From the NCBI RefSeq assembly GCF_014191715.1, contig NZ_JACHWY010000001.1:186001-250000 (forward strand): a DNA stretch of 64,000 bases. The letters run 5' to 3'. The first letter of the stretch is position 1, and each line of letters starts with the position of its first letter. Origin of the DNA: Litorivivens lipolytica. GTDB taxonomy: Bacteria; Pseudomonadota; Gammaproteobacteria; Pseudomonadales; Spongiibacteraceae. Shown here one piece after another: positions 56,485-64,000 of the stretch. The notes beneath the pieces are model-generated. The model ran no database searches, was not told where the DNA came from, and saw only the letters and a list, made by a program, of their open reading frames with translations. The position numbers and the translations under genes are program-made.

Positions 56485-58959
56485 ATGAAAGCGTTCCGAT
56501 TGCTTCCGCTAGCGGCCCTTGGTTTGGGCCTGGTTCCACTCTCCGTTCAGTCCAAGGCCGTTCTGGAGGAGGTTATTGTGACCGCTCAGCACCGCGCCCA
56601 AAGTTTGCAGGATGTGCCGGTTTCGGTCAGCGCGATTGGCGGCGACAAGATGATCGAGGCGGGCATCAACCGTATGGAAGATCTGCAGGCCTACGTGCCC
56701 AATCTCACCGTCACCGAGAGCGGTATCAGCACTGATATTTTTATTCGCGGTATCGGCACCGGTATGAATCAGGGCTTTGAACAGTCAGTTGGCATGTATG
56801 TCGACGGTATTTACTACGGCCGCGCCCAGCTGGCGCGGGCGCCCTTTCTGGATCTGTCACGGGCCGAGGTACTGCGCGGTCCGCAGAACATTCTGCACGG
56901 CAAAAACAGTATCGCCGGCGCCGTGAATCTGCATACCGCCAATCCGGGGCAGGAATTCGAGGGTTTTGTATCCGCCTTGTACGAACCGGAGTTCGACGAG
57001 CGGGTATTTGATCTGGTGCTGTCAGGCCCGATTACCGACAAGTTTGGTGCCCGCTTTGCCGCTCGGCTTCGGGATTACGGCGGCTATGTCGAAAACCTGA
57101 CGCTGGATCGCTTCGGCCCCCAGCACGATCAGGCGACCTTTCGTTTGAAACTGCACTGGGAGGTCGATGACGATACTACCGCCTCGCTTAAACTCGAGTC
57201 GGGCAAATTTGACAGCTTAGGGCGTCACGGCGAAGTTATCCGGGATGACCCCTCCACATCGTCTACTTTTTTGTTTGCCGGTCGCACCGAAGCGGAAATT
57301 CTTGATCGCACCTTCTTCCCGCCGTTTGTAGACGTGGATACCGATGAATCCGTGCGCAACAACTATCAGGACTATAAAGGCAGTTCCAACGGTAATTTCA
57401 GCAACAACGATACGGCCAATATCACACTCGATGTAACCTGGCTGTCGGATGCGGGTAACGAGTTCAAATCCATTACCGGCCTTATGGCTTACGAATACGA
57501 TGACCTCTGTGACTGTGACTCCACCGCCGCGCCTCTATTCAAGCTGGCGCTGGCGGAGGAGTACTGGCAGTTCAGTCAGGAGCTGCGCTGGATGTCGCCG
57601 GTAGGCGAGCCGATTGATTACATCGGCGGGGTGTACCTGCAGCGCACCGATCTGCGCTTCAATGACAAACTGATTCAGGATTCGCCGGTTGTTGTTGGGC
57701 TGATTAATGCCGCCGACTTTCAGGATGGGGGGACCCGCGGGGACTATGACCCGAACCCTCTGGGGATAGCGCCAGAGGAGGTGGCGGGCATTGGTGATGC
57801 CGGCAATGCGGTAGCCAATATTACAGCGCCGCGGGAGTTTACCAGCGTCTCGGATATTGCCTCGGCCTTTATGCAGGCGACCTTTAACCTCTCCGAAACC
57901 TTTCGGTTGACGCTGGGTGGCCGTTACACCTACGAACACAAAACCGGTAGCCGCAGTCTGGATCTGGCCGACCTTAACGGCAACAGCCTGCCCATCGGTG
58001 AAGTGGACACCGTAGCCGCGATCAGTTTCGCGGCAGAACGCCACGATCTGAAAGGCGAGCGCAGTGAAACGCATTTTTCGCCGCTGGTGAATGTGCAGTG
58101 GGATTATTCGCTGGAGGGTATGGCCTATTTTACGGCGACACGGGGTTTCAAAGCCGGCGGCTTTGATGCTCGCTCCAATCAATCGCCCAGCGCCGAGTTG
58201 ACTCCGGCCAACCCGAACGCCGCTGTGCCTAACCGGACGTCGCTGGTCGGTACCTTTGAATACGATGAAGAGATTGCCACCAGTTTTGAACTCGGTTTGA
58301 AAACCGGTTTGCTCGATGGTGCGGCCGAGCTGAATATCGCGGCTTTCTACACCATCTACGAAGATCTACAGATCAGCATCTTCGACGGCACCCTCGGATT
58401 TAATGTGGGCAATGCAAAAGAAGCGATTACCCAAGGGATTGAACTGGATGCCCGCTATCAGGTAACGGAATACCTCAGCCTGGGTGGTGCTCTGGCTCTG
58501 CTGGATTTTGAATTCACCGACTTTGAAAACGGCCAGTGCCGTCAGGGACAGACGCCGACGTCGGATAACGGCCTCTACTGTGATTACACCGGCCAAAGTA
58601 ACCAATACGTGGCCGACTGGTCCGGCACCTTCATCATCGGTTATCTGCGCCCCATTAGCGACACATTGGGTCTTGGTCTGACATTGGATGTGGTGTTTAC
58701 CGACGACTACAACCCCTCGTCCAACGTCGACCCTCGCGTTGGGCAGGAAGGATTCACCAAATTCAATGGCCGTATCGGATTCGGCGCGATTGACCAGACC
58801 TGGGAAGTGTCTCTGGTGGGTAAAAACCTGACCGATGAAGCGGTGATTGTTTATGCCGCAGATACCCCGCTCGCCAATACCATTTTCGGCGCCACTACAT
58901 TCACCGGGTTTGTTGAAGCGCCACGTTCCGTTGCGCTGCAGATGACCTATCGCTGGTAA
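56485..58959 (+). CDS. TonB-dependent outer-membrane receptor
   Basis: 824-residue receptor for TonB-driven uptake of a large or hydrophobic substrate. Signal peptide MKAFRLLPLAALGLGLVPLS, TonB-box-like EEVIVTAQ, plug domain (about 40-165: DVPVSVSAIGGDKM, IFIRGIGTG, LRGPQNILHGKNSIAGAVN), then a 22-strand barrel with the C-terminal aromatic (LQMTYRW). I chose ATG 56485, with ACAGGAAG upstream, over an in-frame extension from 56371 that would not encode a signal peptide. It opens the START/monooxygenase cluster and is divergent from the MerR gene. Such receptors are common in lipid and steroid users; the ligand is unknown. Confidence 0.93.
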   Translation: MKAFRLLPLAALGLGLVPLSVQSKAVLEEVIVTAQHRAQSLQDVPVSVSAIGGDKMIEAGINRMEDLQAYVPNLTVTESGISTDIFIRGIGTGMNQGFEQSVGMYVDGIYYGRAQLARAPFLDLSRAEVLRGPQNILHGKNSIAGAVNLHTANPGQEFEGFVSALYEPEFDERVFDLVLSGPITDKFGARFAARLRDYGGYVENLTLDRFGPQHDQATFRLKLHWEVDDDTTASLKLESGKFDSLGRHGEVIRDDPSTSSTFLFAGRTEAEILDRTFFPPFVDVDTDESVRNNYQDYKGSSNGNFSNNDTANITLDVTWLSDAGNEFKSITGLMAYEYDDLCDCDSTAAPLFKLALAEEYWQFSQELRWMSPVGEPIDYIGGVYLQRTDLRFNDKLIQDSPVVVGLINAADFQDGGTRGDYDPNPLGIAPEEVAGIGDAGNAVANITAPREFTSVSDIASAFMQATFNLSETFRLTLGGRYTYEHKTGSRSLDLADLNGNSLPIGEVDTVAAISFAAERHDLKGERSETHFSPLVNVQWDYSLEGMAYFTATRGFKAGGFDARSNQSPSAELTPANPNAAVPNRTSLVGTFEYDEEIATSFELGLKTGLLDGAAELNIAAFYTIYEDLQISIFDGTLGFNVGNAKEAITQGIELDARYQVTEYLSLGGALALLDFEFTDFENGQCRQGQTPTSDNGLYCDYTGQSNQYVADWSGTFIIGYLRPISDTLGLGLTLDVVFTDDYNPSSNVDPRVGQEGFTKFNGRIGFGAIDQTWEVSLVGKNLTDEAVIVYAADTPLANTIFGATTFTGFVEAPRSVALQMTYRW

Positions 58960-58972
58960 GGGAGTTTATTAA

Positions 58973-59635
58973 ATGACTTTGTTCAAAACTGCATTGATAG
59001 GCGTGCTAATGGCTTTGCCGCTACTCGCGAGTGCGGCTGATGGCTGGGAGCTCGAGAAAGATAGTGACGGGGTGAAAGTCTACACCCGTGAGGTAGAAAA
59101 CTCCCAGTTCAAGGCCTTTAAGGGCGAAAGCGTTCTGGAGGTCGAGCTGAACCGGGCGATGGCACTGATGGATGATACCGCCGCCTGTCCGCAATGGATG
59201 CATGCCTGCAAATCGCCGGTGCTGATCCGCAAGCTGACACCACTGAAACGCTATACCTACATGGTGAATGATTTTCCCTGGCCTGCAAAAGATCGCGCGC
59301 TGCTGTTGACCGCGACCATTACCCAGAAGCTGCCCGAACGCGTAGTCACGGTGTCACTGGAAGCGCTGGCGCCGGAAAGTCTTGAGCCCTCTGACCGTTC
59401 AAAACTGCCAGAAGAGAAGGGAGTGGTGTTGATTGAGCAGGCGAAGGGACTGTTTCGCTTCACACCGTTGGGAGACAACCGCACCCACGTCGAATATCAG
59501 ATGCACCTCGACCCGAACGGCACACTACCTGCCTCGCTGGTAAACGCCATGCTGGTAGATACGCCATTCAACACGCTTAAGGCCATGCAGGATATCGTTA
59601 AGGCCGAAAAATATACGGATTTTCGCCCCTTTTAA
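58973..59635 (+). CDS. Secreted START-domain lipid-binding protein
   Basis: 220 residues: signal peptide (ALIGVLMALPLLASA, cleavage after residue 22 or so) and a START/SRPBCC-type domain (WELEKDSDGVKVYTREVENS, PQWMHACKSPVLIRKL, NDFPWPAKDRALLLTATI, FRFTPLGDNRTHVEYQMHLDPNG, the last two in sequence to about residue 185). The helix-grip fold has a large hydrophobic pocket that holds sterols or other lipids in characterised members. Location is periplasmic. It lies 13 bases after the TonB receptor, which suggests that it takes over the imported lipid. Function is inferred from fold and context. Confidence 0.85.
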   Translation: MTLFKTALIGVLMALPLLASAADGWELEKDSDGVKVYTREVENSQFKAFKGESVLEVELNRAMALMDDTAACPQWMHACKSPVLIRKLTPLKRYTYMVNDFPWPAKDRALLLTATITQKLPERVVTVSLEALAPESLEPSDRSKLPEEKGVVLIEQAKGLFRFTPLGDNRTHVEYQMHLDPNGTLPASLVNAMLVDTPFNTLKAMQDIVKAEKYTDFRPF

Positions 59636-59673
59636 TGAACAGGCGGCCAAGTGGCCAACACAAGGAGATTGTT

Positions 59674-60543
59674 ATGACCAACAATGTAATGCCCGTTCGC
59701 AGAAACCTGAATTTTCATCTGCCCGCTGAGCGGATCAGTGACTGGAACCACAACAGCGTTCATATTTCCCACTTTATGAACGCGATGTCGATTTTCTTCC
59801 CGGTAGGTGAACGCTTTTTTATCGATAGCGTACGCCACTACCGTGATCGCGTAAGCGACCCGACACTGCAGGAAGCGGTTAAAGGGTTTATCGGTCAGGA
59901 AGCCATGCACGGTCGCGAACACGAGGAGTACAACGACGCCTTAACCGCGAAAGGTATGCCGGCGGATCGCTACGAGCGCATTGTGCTGAAGTTACTCAAC
60001 TTCTTTCGTCGCTTTACCCCGAAAAGCTCCCAGCTGGCCGGCACGATTGCGCTTGAGCATCTGACGGCGATTCTTGCACACCGCATTCTGGTGGATAAAA
60101 GTCGGCTAGAAGATTGCGAGCCCCGTTACGCCGCCATATGGCACTGGCACGCTCTGGAGGAAACAGAGCACAAGGCGGTCGCCTATGATGTTTATACCAC
60201 GGTAATGAAAAATCGCTTTCTGGGCTATGTGCGTCGCTGTTTCGCTCTAATTATGTCGACAGCCATTTTCTTTATCATGCTGACGCCGTTTTATCTCGGC
60301 ATGGTCGCCCGTGAAAAAGGCCAGCTGTTTAATCTGAAAGGCTGGTGGCAGGTGACTATGTACCTGTGGGGGCCGCGCGGTGTTTTACTGCGGGCTTTAC
60401 CTGACTGGCTGGATTTCTTCCGGCCGGGCTTTCACCCTTGGGATCACGACAACCGAGAATATCTGGCGGAGATTGATAGTCTGGTAACGGAAGTTGAGTC
60501 TTATAAGGCTGAGGCCATCAACACCCAGGGAGCTGCCGCGTGA
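59674..60543 (+). CDS. PF10118-type predicted metal-dependent hydrolase
   Basis: 289 residues of the COG3687/PF10118 family. His/Glu-rich, ferritin-like helices: FIGQEAMHGREHEEYNDAL, TIALEHLTAILAH and WHWHALEETEHKAVAYDVY carry the conserved metal ligands. A hydrophobic stretch at about 190-215 (LIMSTAIFFIMLTPFYLGMV) suggests membrane contact. The name 'hydrolase' is a database tradition; the ligand pattern equally suits a diiron oxygenase. ATG 59674 has AAGGAG 8 bases upstream. Followed by the hydrolase gene with a 4-base overlap (GTGA). Confidence 0.82.
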   Translation: MTNNVMPVRRNLNFHLPAERISDWNHNSVHISHFMNAMSIFFPVGERFFIDSVRHYRDRVSDPTLQEAVKGFIGQEAMHGREHEEYNDALTAKGMPADRYERIVLKLLNFFRRFTPKSSQLAGTIALEHLTAILAHRILVDKSRLEDCEPRYAAIWHWHALEETEHKAVAYDVYTTVMKNRFLGYVRRCFALIMSTAIFFIMLTPFYLGMVAREKGQLFNLKGWWQVTMYLWGPRGVLLRALPDWLDFFRPGFHPWDHDNREYLAEIDSLVTEVESYKAEAINTQGAAA

Positions 60544-61550
60544 GCAGTACAGACGTGAGTGACGTAACAAAGCCCGAACCGGCCTTTGCGGAACTGGAAG
60601 CGCTGTACGCGGCTACGCCGCTGGCAGCGATTGATCGCGATCGGCTGCGCCAGTGGCGACCAGAGTCTTCGCTGTGGGGAAGACTGAAGCCGCTTATCGC
60701 ACGTCGCGCCGGTGCCCGCTTGTGCTGGACTGAGGTTGCTGGTCATCGGATTAACTACTGGGACAGTGGTGCCAGTGACAAACCGGTGCTGGTGCTTATT
60801 CACGGCTTTGGATCGAGCAAGGAAAACTGGTCCTTTCTCAGTGAGCTGATGCATCGAGAATTCCGGATTCTGGCGCCGGATCTTCCCGGTTTTGGTAACA
60901 GCACTTTTCGTGTCGACAGTGATTATCGGGTAGAGACTCAAGCCGAACGCATGGCTGAGTGGCTTAAGCAGCTCGGTGTGGCGTCAGCCTTTATCGCCGG
61001 CAGCTCCATGGGCGGGGCTATTGCCGCCTCGCTCGCGGCGCATCATCCCGCAATGGTAAACGGACTTTGCCTAATGAATGCTGCGGGGGTTCCCGGGACC
61101 CGAATCAGCATGTTGGAAGCAGGGGTGCTCGCGGGCAACAACTACCTAGTGGCTAATCGTCCTGCTGAAGCGCAGCGGGTATTTCAGATCTGTTTTCATT
61201 CCCGAAAACGTCTGCTTGGCGCAGTCTTTGGGTTGTTGATGGGAACTGAAATGGCGCACCGGGCACCCCTCAATCACGCCATTTTTTCAGATCTGGTGTA
61301 TTCGCTGTCGGCGGTGAACGCAAGCCTTCCCCAGGTGAAATCGCCCACCTTTGTGTTATGGGGTGACAGTGATCAGGTGCTGGATGTGAGTTGTGTGGAT
61401 GCCTTTCTTGCGGCGATTCCCCACGCAAAAGCCATGGTGCTGCCGGAAACCGGACACCTGCCGATGGTCGAAAAACCGAAAGATACTGCAACGGTGCTGC
61501 GAGCGTTTTTTAATGCGCAGCACAGCATCGTGCACACGGAGAATCTGTGA
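60540..61550 (+). CDS. Alpha/beta-fold hydrolase
   Basis: 336 residues. Catalytic triad by motif: nucleophile S156 (AGSSMGGA), acid Asp in LWGDSDQVLDV, His in ETGHLPMVEKP. Oxyanion segment LIHGFGSSKENW. An N-terminal extension of about 60 residues precedes the fold. GTG start overlaps the previous stop. Directly before a Baeyer-Villiger-type monooxygenase, so a natural role is opening of the ester or lactone that enzyme makes; this is inference from order. No signal peptide, so cytoplasmic. Confidence 0.9.
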   Translation: MSSTDVSDVTKPEPAFAELEALYAATPLAAIDRDRLRQWRPESSLWGRLKPLIARRAGARLCWTEVAGHRINYWDSGASDKPVLVLIHGFGSSKENWSFLSELMHREFRILAPDLPGFGNSTFRVDSDYRVETQAERMAEWLKQLGVASAFIAGSSMGGAIAASLAAHHPAMVNGLCLMNAAGVPGTRISMLEAGVLAGNNYLVANRPAEAQRVFQICFHSRKRLLGAVFGLLMGTEMAHRAPLNHAIFSDLVYSLSAVNASLPQVKSPTFVLWGDSDQVLDVSCVDAFLAAIPHAKAMVLPETGHLPMVEKPKDTATVLRAFFNAQHSIVHTENL

Positions 61551-63088
61551 TGACAATACGCAGTGATAGCGCAAATGGGCTGCTCGATACCGCCATTGTC
61601 GGTGCCGGGTTTGGTGGCATTGGGCTGGCGATTAAACTCTTACAGGAAGGTGAATCGAGTTTTCGTATTTTTGAAAAGTCCGAGGATGTCGGCGGCGTCT
61701 GGCGCGACAATATTTATCCGGGTGCAGCCTGTGATGTGCCGTCTCACCTATACTCGTTTTCCTTTGAGCCCAACCCGGACTGGAGTCGTACCTTTGGTGG
61801 GCAGGCGGAGATACATCAGTACCTCCAACACTGCGCCGACAAGTATCATCTGTGGGATAAAATCCGCTTCAAGGCAACCGTCGAACGAGCCAGCTTCGAT
61901 GAGAAAGCCAGTATCTGGACGCTGTACTTCGCCGATGGTGAATCTGTACGCGCACGCACCGTGGTGTTTGCGGTGGGTGCATTAAATATTCCCGCCTATC
62001 CCTCGATCCCCGGCCTCGACGCCTTCAAGGGCAAGGTGATGCATACCGCCGAGTGGGATCCTGACTATGATCTCAGCGGCAAAAAAGTTGGTGTTATTGG
62101 TACCGGCGCCAGTGCGATTCAGGTTGTCCCCGAGATTCAGCCAGCGGTTGAGTCGCTTACCCTCTACCAGCGCACAGCGCCCTGGGTTATGCCGAAACGC
62201 GATGGCTGGATTCCACCGGCTTGGCGCAAGCTCTACGCCCGTTTTCCGATTTTGCAAAAGCTGCATCGCATCGCCCAGTACTGGATGTTTGAATCCACGG
62301 CGCCAGTGATGATCAAGAATAATTGGATGACTCGTATGGGGGAGCGCTTGGGACGACGTTACTTGCGCCGTATGATCAAGGATCCGGTCCTGCGGGAAAA
62401 AGTAACGCCGCGCTATGCGCTCGGCTGCAAGCGTGTGCTGCTCTCTGACGATTATTATCCCGCGCTAACGAAACCCAATGTTGAGGTGCTGACCGATGGC
62501 ATTGAGCGGATAGATGAAACCGGCATCGTCAGCCGTGACGGGCGGCATCAAAAGTTGGATGCCATTGTCTTGGCGACGGGCTTTCAGGTGCCGGCCGCAG
62601 GTGCGCCGTTTCCCATCGAGGGAGCGGGAGGACGCTCGTTAAATGAGGACTGGCGCAAAGGGTCTGAGGCCTACCTCGGTATGACCGTCACCGGTTACCC
62701 GAACATGCTCTACATCATGGGGCCAAATACCGGGCCGGGAAATATTTCGGTGATTTTCTATATTGAGTCCCAGCTGCGCTATATCATGGCTTATCTGAAG
62801 CATTTGCGGCAGCGGAATCTCGCCGCGCTGGATCTTAAACCTTCAGTTCAGCAGCAGTTTAACGAGAACATTCAGGCAAAAATGCAGAAGACAACCTGGG
62901 TGTCCGGCTGCGATAGCTGGTACCTGACGGAAGATGGCAAGAACACCACGCTGTGGCCGGGGTACTCTTGGCAATACCGTCTGCAATCAAAGCATTTTGA
63001 TCCTAGCCTCTATGATTGTGTTCGATTGCGTCCCAGTGTTGTCGAACTCAGTGCCGATATCGATGACCGTGTAGCGACCTCAGCCTGA
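61550..63088 (+). CDS. Baeyer-Villiger-type flavin monooxygenase
   Basis: 512 residues, class B flavoprotein monooxygenase. First Rossmann motif GAGFGGIG (about 18-25), FEKSEDVGGVWRDNIYPGAACD, BVMO fingerprint F159-K-G-K-V-M-H165-T-A-E-W169-D, second NADPH Rossmann motif GVIGTGASAIQ. It inserts oxygen next to a ketone to give an ester or lactone. ATG 61550 (1-base overlap with the hydrolase stop) is preferred to GTG 61547; GGAG sits about 8 bases ahead. Neighbours (hydrolase before, SDR after) match alcohol to ketone to ester to acid chemistry, as in mycobacterial mymA-like operons. Substrate unknown. Confidence 0.92.
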   Translation: MTIRSDSANGLLDTAIVGAGFGGIGLAIKLLQEGESSFRIFEKSEDVGGVWRDNIYPGAACDVPSHLYSFSFEPNPDWSRTFGGQAEIHQYLQHCADKYHLWDKIRFKATVERASFDEKASIWTLYFADGESVRARTVVFAVGALNIPAYPSIPGLDAFKGKVMHTAEWDPDYDLSGKKVGVIGTGASAIQVVPEIQPAVESLTLYQRTAPWVMPKRDGWIPPAWRKLYARFPILQKLHRIAQYWMFESTAPVMIKNNWMTRMGERLGRRYLRRMIKDPVLREKVTPRYALGCKRVLLSDDYYPALTKPNVEVLTDGIERIDETGIVSRDGRHQKLDAIVLATGFQVPAAGAPFPIEGAGGRSLNEDWRKGSEAYLGMTVTGYPNMLYIMGPNTGPGNISVIFYIESQLRYIMAYLKHLRQRNLAALDLKPSVQQQFNENIQAKMQKTTWVSGCDSWYLTEDGKNTTLWPGYSWQYRLQSKHFDPSLYDCVRLRPSVVELSADIDDRVATSA

Positions 63089-63107
63089 CAAAAAAAAGGA
63101 TAAACCG

Positions 63108-63941
63108 ATGTTTTCTCTTAAGGATAAAGTGATCGCCATCACCGGTGCCGGTTCAGGTATCGGTTATGCGCTGACCGAGCTGGCCCTCGACGCCGGTGCA
63201 AAAGTCGCCGCGTCTGATATCAAGCCGGATGCGTTGGCCGCGTTGGCAGCTCGTTATCGCCAGCAGCTTCATCAAGCTGTGCTGGATGTGTCCGACCGCG
63301 AAGCTTTTGCTGAATGGTCGCGCGAGGTCGTTGCCCACTTCGGTTGTTGCGATGTCATTATCAATAACGCGGGTGTGTCACTGTCGAGTCGCGTTCAATC
63401 CATGAAACGGGACGATCTGGAATGGATAATGAACATCAACTTTTGGGGCGTGGTGAACGGTGTGGAAGCCTTTCTGCCTCATCTGCTGACGCGACCCGAG
63501 GCGGTGGTGGTTAATATCTCCAGCTTGTTTGGGCTTATGGCGGTGCCGTCTCAATCGGCCTATAACGCAGCCAAATTTGCGGTTCGCGGCTATTCGGAAT
63601 CCATGCGTCAGGACCTGCGAGACACTTCGGTAAAAGTAGTTACCGTTCACCCCGGTGGTGTGAAAACGAATATTGTCGCCAACGGTAAACACTATGAAAG
63701 CCTCGACGGCAGCCACACCAATACAGAAGAATCTGCAGCTATGTTTGAGCGTATCGCCTCGACCACCCCGCAGCGAGCGGCAGAGATCATTCTGCGCGGT
63801 GTCGAGAAGGGCAAGCCGCGCGTACTGATTGGTCGTGATGCAATCTTGCTGGATCTGCTGCAGCGATTTTTGCCCGGTCTTTATGATCGTTTGACTGTGC
63901 CCGTATCACTGCGTGGGCGCCATCGCATGAGCAGTCAGTAG
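63108..63941 (+). CDS. Short-chain dehydrogenase/reductase next to the BVMO
   Basis: 277-residue SDR: TGAGSGIG (12-19), Asp in AASDIK, NNAG (about 84), Y152 and K156 (YNAAKFAVRG), with C-terminal extension of about 30 residues beyond the catalytic fold (LLQRFLPGLYDRLTVPVSLRGR). The FAVRG after the active-site Lys is the form seen in SDRs that accompany monooxygenases and lipid clusters. Likely makes the ketone for the monooxygenase or handles its product. Spaced 19 bases after the monooxygenase gene, with an AAAGGA ribosome site. Confidence 0.9.
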   Translation: MFSLKDKVIAITGAGSGIGYALTELALDAGAKVAASDIKPDALAALAARYRQQLHQAVLDVSDREAFAEWSREVVAHFGCCDVIINNAGVSLSSRVQSMKRDDLEWIMNINFWGVVNGVEAFLPHLLTRPEAVVVNISSLFGLMAVPSQSAYNAAKFAVRGYSESMRQDLRDTSVKVVTVHPGGVKTNIVANGKHYESLDGSHTNTEESAAMFERIASTTPQRAAEIILRGVEKGKPRVLIGRDAILLDLLQRFLPGLYDRLTVPVSLRGRHRMSSQ

Positions 63942-63979
63942 CTGCCGTGGTGCCAAGACATTTTCGATTACCCTCCCTT

Positions 63980-64000
63980 GGCCGAGCTTCGTGCTTGGCC
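63980..64000 (+). terminator. Hairpin at the window end, possible terminator
   Basis: GGCCGAGC (63980-63987) and GCTTGGCC (63993-64000) form an 8-pair stem with one G-T pair and loop TTCGT. It lies 39 bases after the last gene. The T-run that would confirm a terminator would be beyond the window. Confidence 0.4.

Overview
The window comes from a gammaproteobacterium, moderately GC-rich and densely coded. The envelope and DNA block (rseP-bamA-skp-lpxD-fabZ-lpxA-lpxB-rnhB-dnaE-accA-tilS) and the block ndk-rlmN-pilF-rodZ-ispG-hisS-yfgM-bamB-der are both in classic gammaproteobacterial order. A SUF operon in place of ISC, together with a large lipid-catabolic accessory region, suggests a marine, lipid-degrading Cellvibrionales-like bacterium (Spongiibacteraceae or Halieaceae type). 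That placement is inference from gene content only. No rRNA, tRNA or CRISPR array was seen.

Layout. (1) 1-13.7 kb: outer-membrane assembly, lipid A synthesis, RNase HII, DNA polymerase III alpha, acetyl-CoA carboxylase alpha and tRNA-Ile lysidine synthase, mostly overlapping or closely packed. (2) 13.9-15.4 kb: a lone di-haem peroxidase-like lipoprotein. (3) 15.6-24.2 kb: Fe-S cluster assembly, sufB-C-D-S-A-T-E, then trmJ, iscR and iscS. The genes that normally follow iscS (iscU, iscA, hscB, hscA, fdx) are absent, IscS lacks its IscU-binding tail, and an IscR-like site lies before sufB. (4) 24.4-33.4 kb: ndk to der, with a short rodZ, then a truncated haemoglobin. (5) 33.7-45.7 kb: an acyl-CoA catabolic region. 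It holds two DUF35 proteins, two thiolase-fold proteins that seem to lack the nucleophilic Cys, an acyl-CoA synthetase, two crotonase-fold enzymes, an alpha-methylacyl-CoA racemase, a nitroreductase, two housekeeping-type genes (phosphoribosyltransferase, SprT-like) and, convergently, a pair of acyl-CoA dehydrogenases. The set fits beta-oxidation of a methyl-branched or steroid/isoprenoid side chain. (6) 45.9-49.1 kb: a secreted unknown protein, an SDR and glpK. (7) 49.1-54.3 kb, minus strand: a DUF1499 membrane protein, a PstS-like binding protein, a porin-like barrel and a PAS-GGDEF-EAL sensor, probably one unit linking an extracellular ligand to c-di-GMP. (8) 54.5-63.9 kb: an SDR, a MerR-family regulator and a same-strand cluster of TonB-dependent receptor, secreted START-domain protein, PF10118-type protein, alpha/beta hydrolase, Baeyer-Villiger-type monooxygenase and SDR.

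Regions 5 and 8 together look like an import and breakdown route for a hydrophobic, probably polycyclic or branched, substrate: outer-membrane uptake, periplasmic lipid carrier, oxidation of a hydroxyl to a ketone, Baeyer-Villiger insertion, ester hydrolysis, CoA activation and side-chain beta-oxidation. The region-8 cluster is the best candidate here for a poorly described system. The substrate cannot be told from sequence alone.
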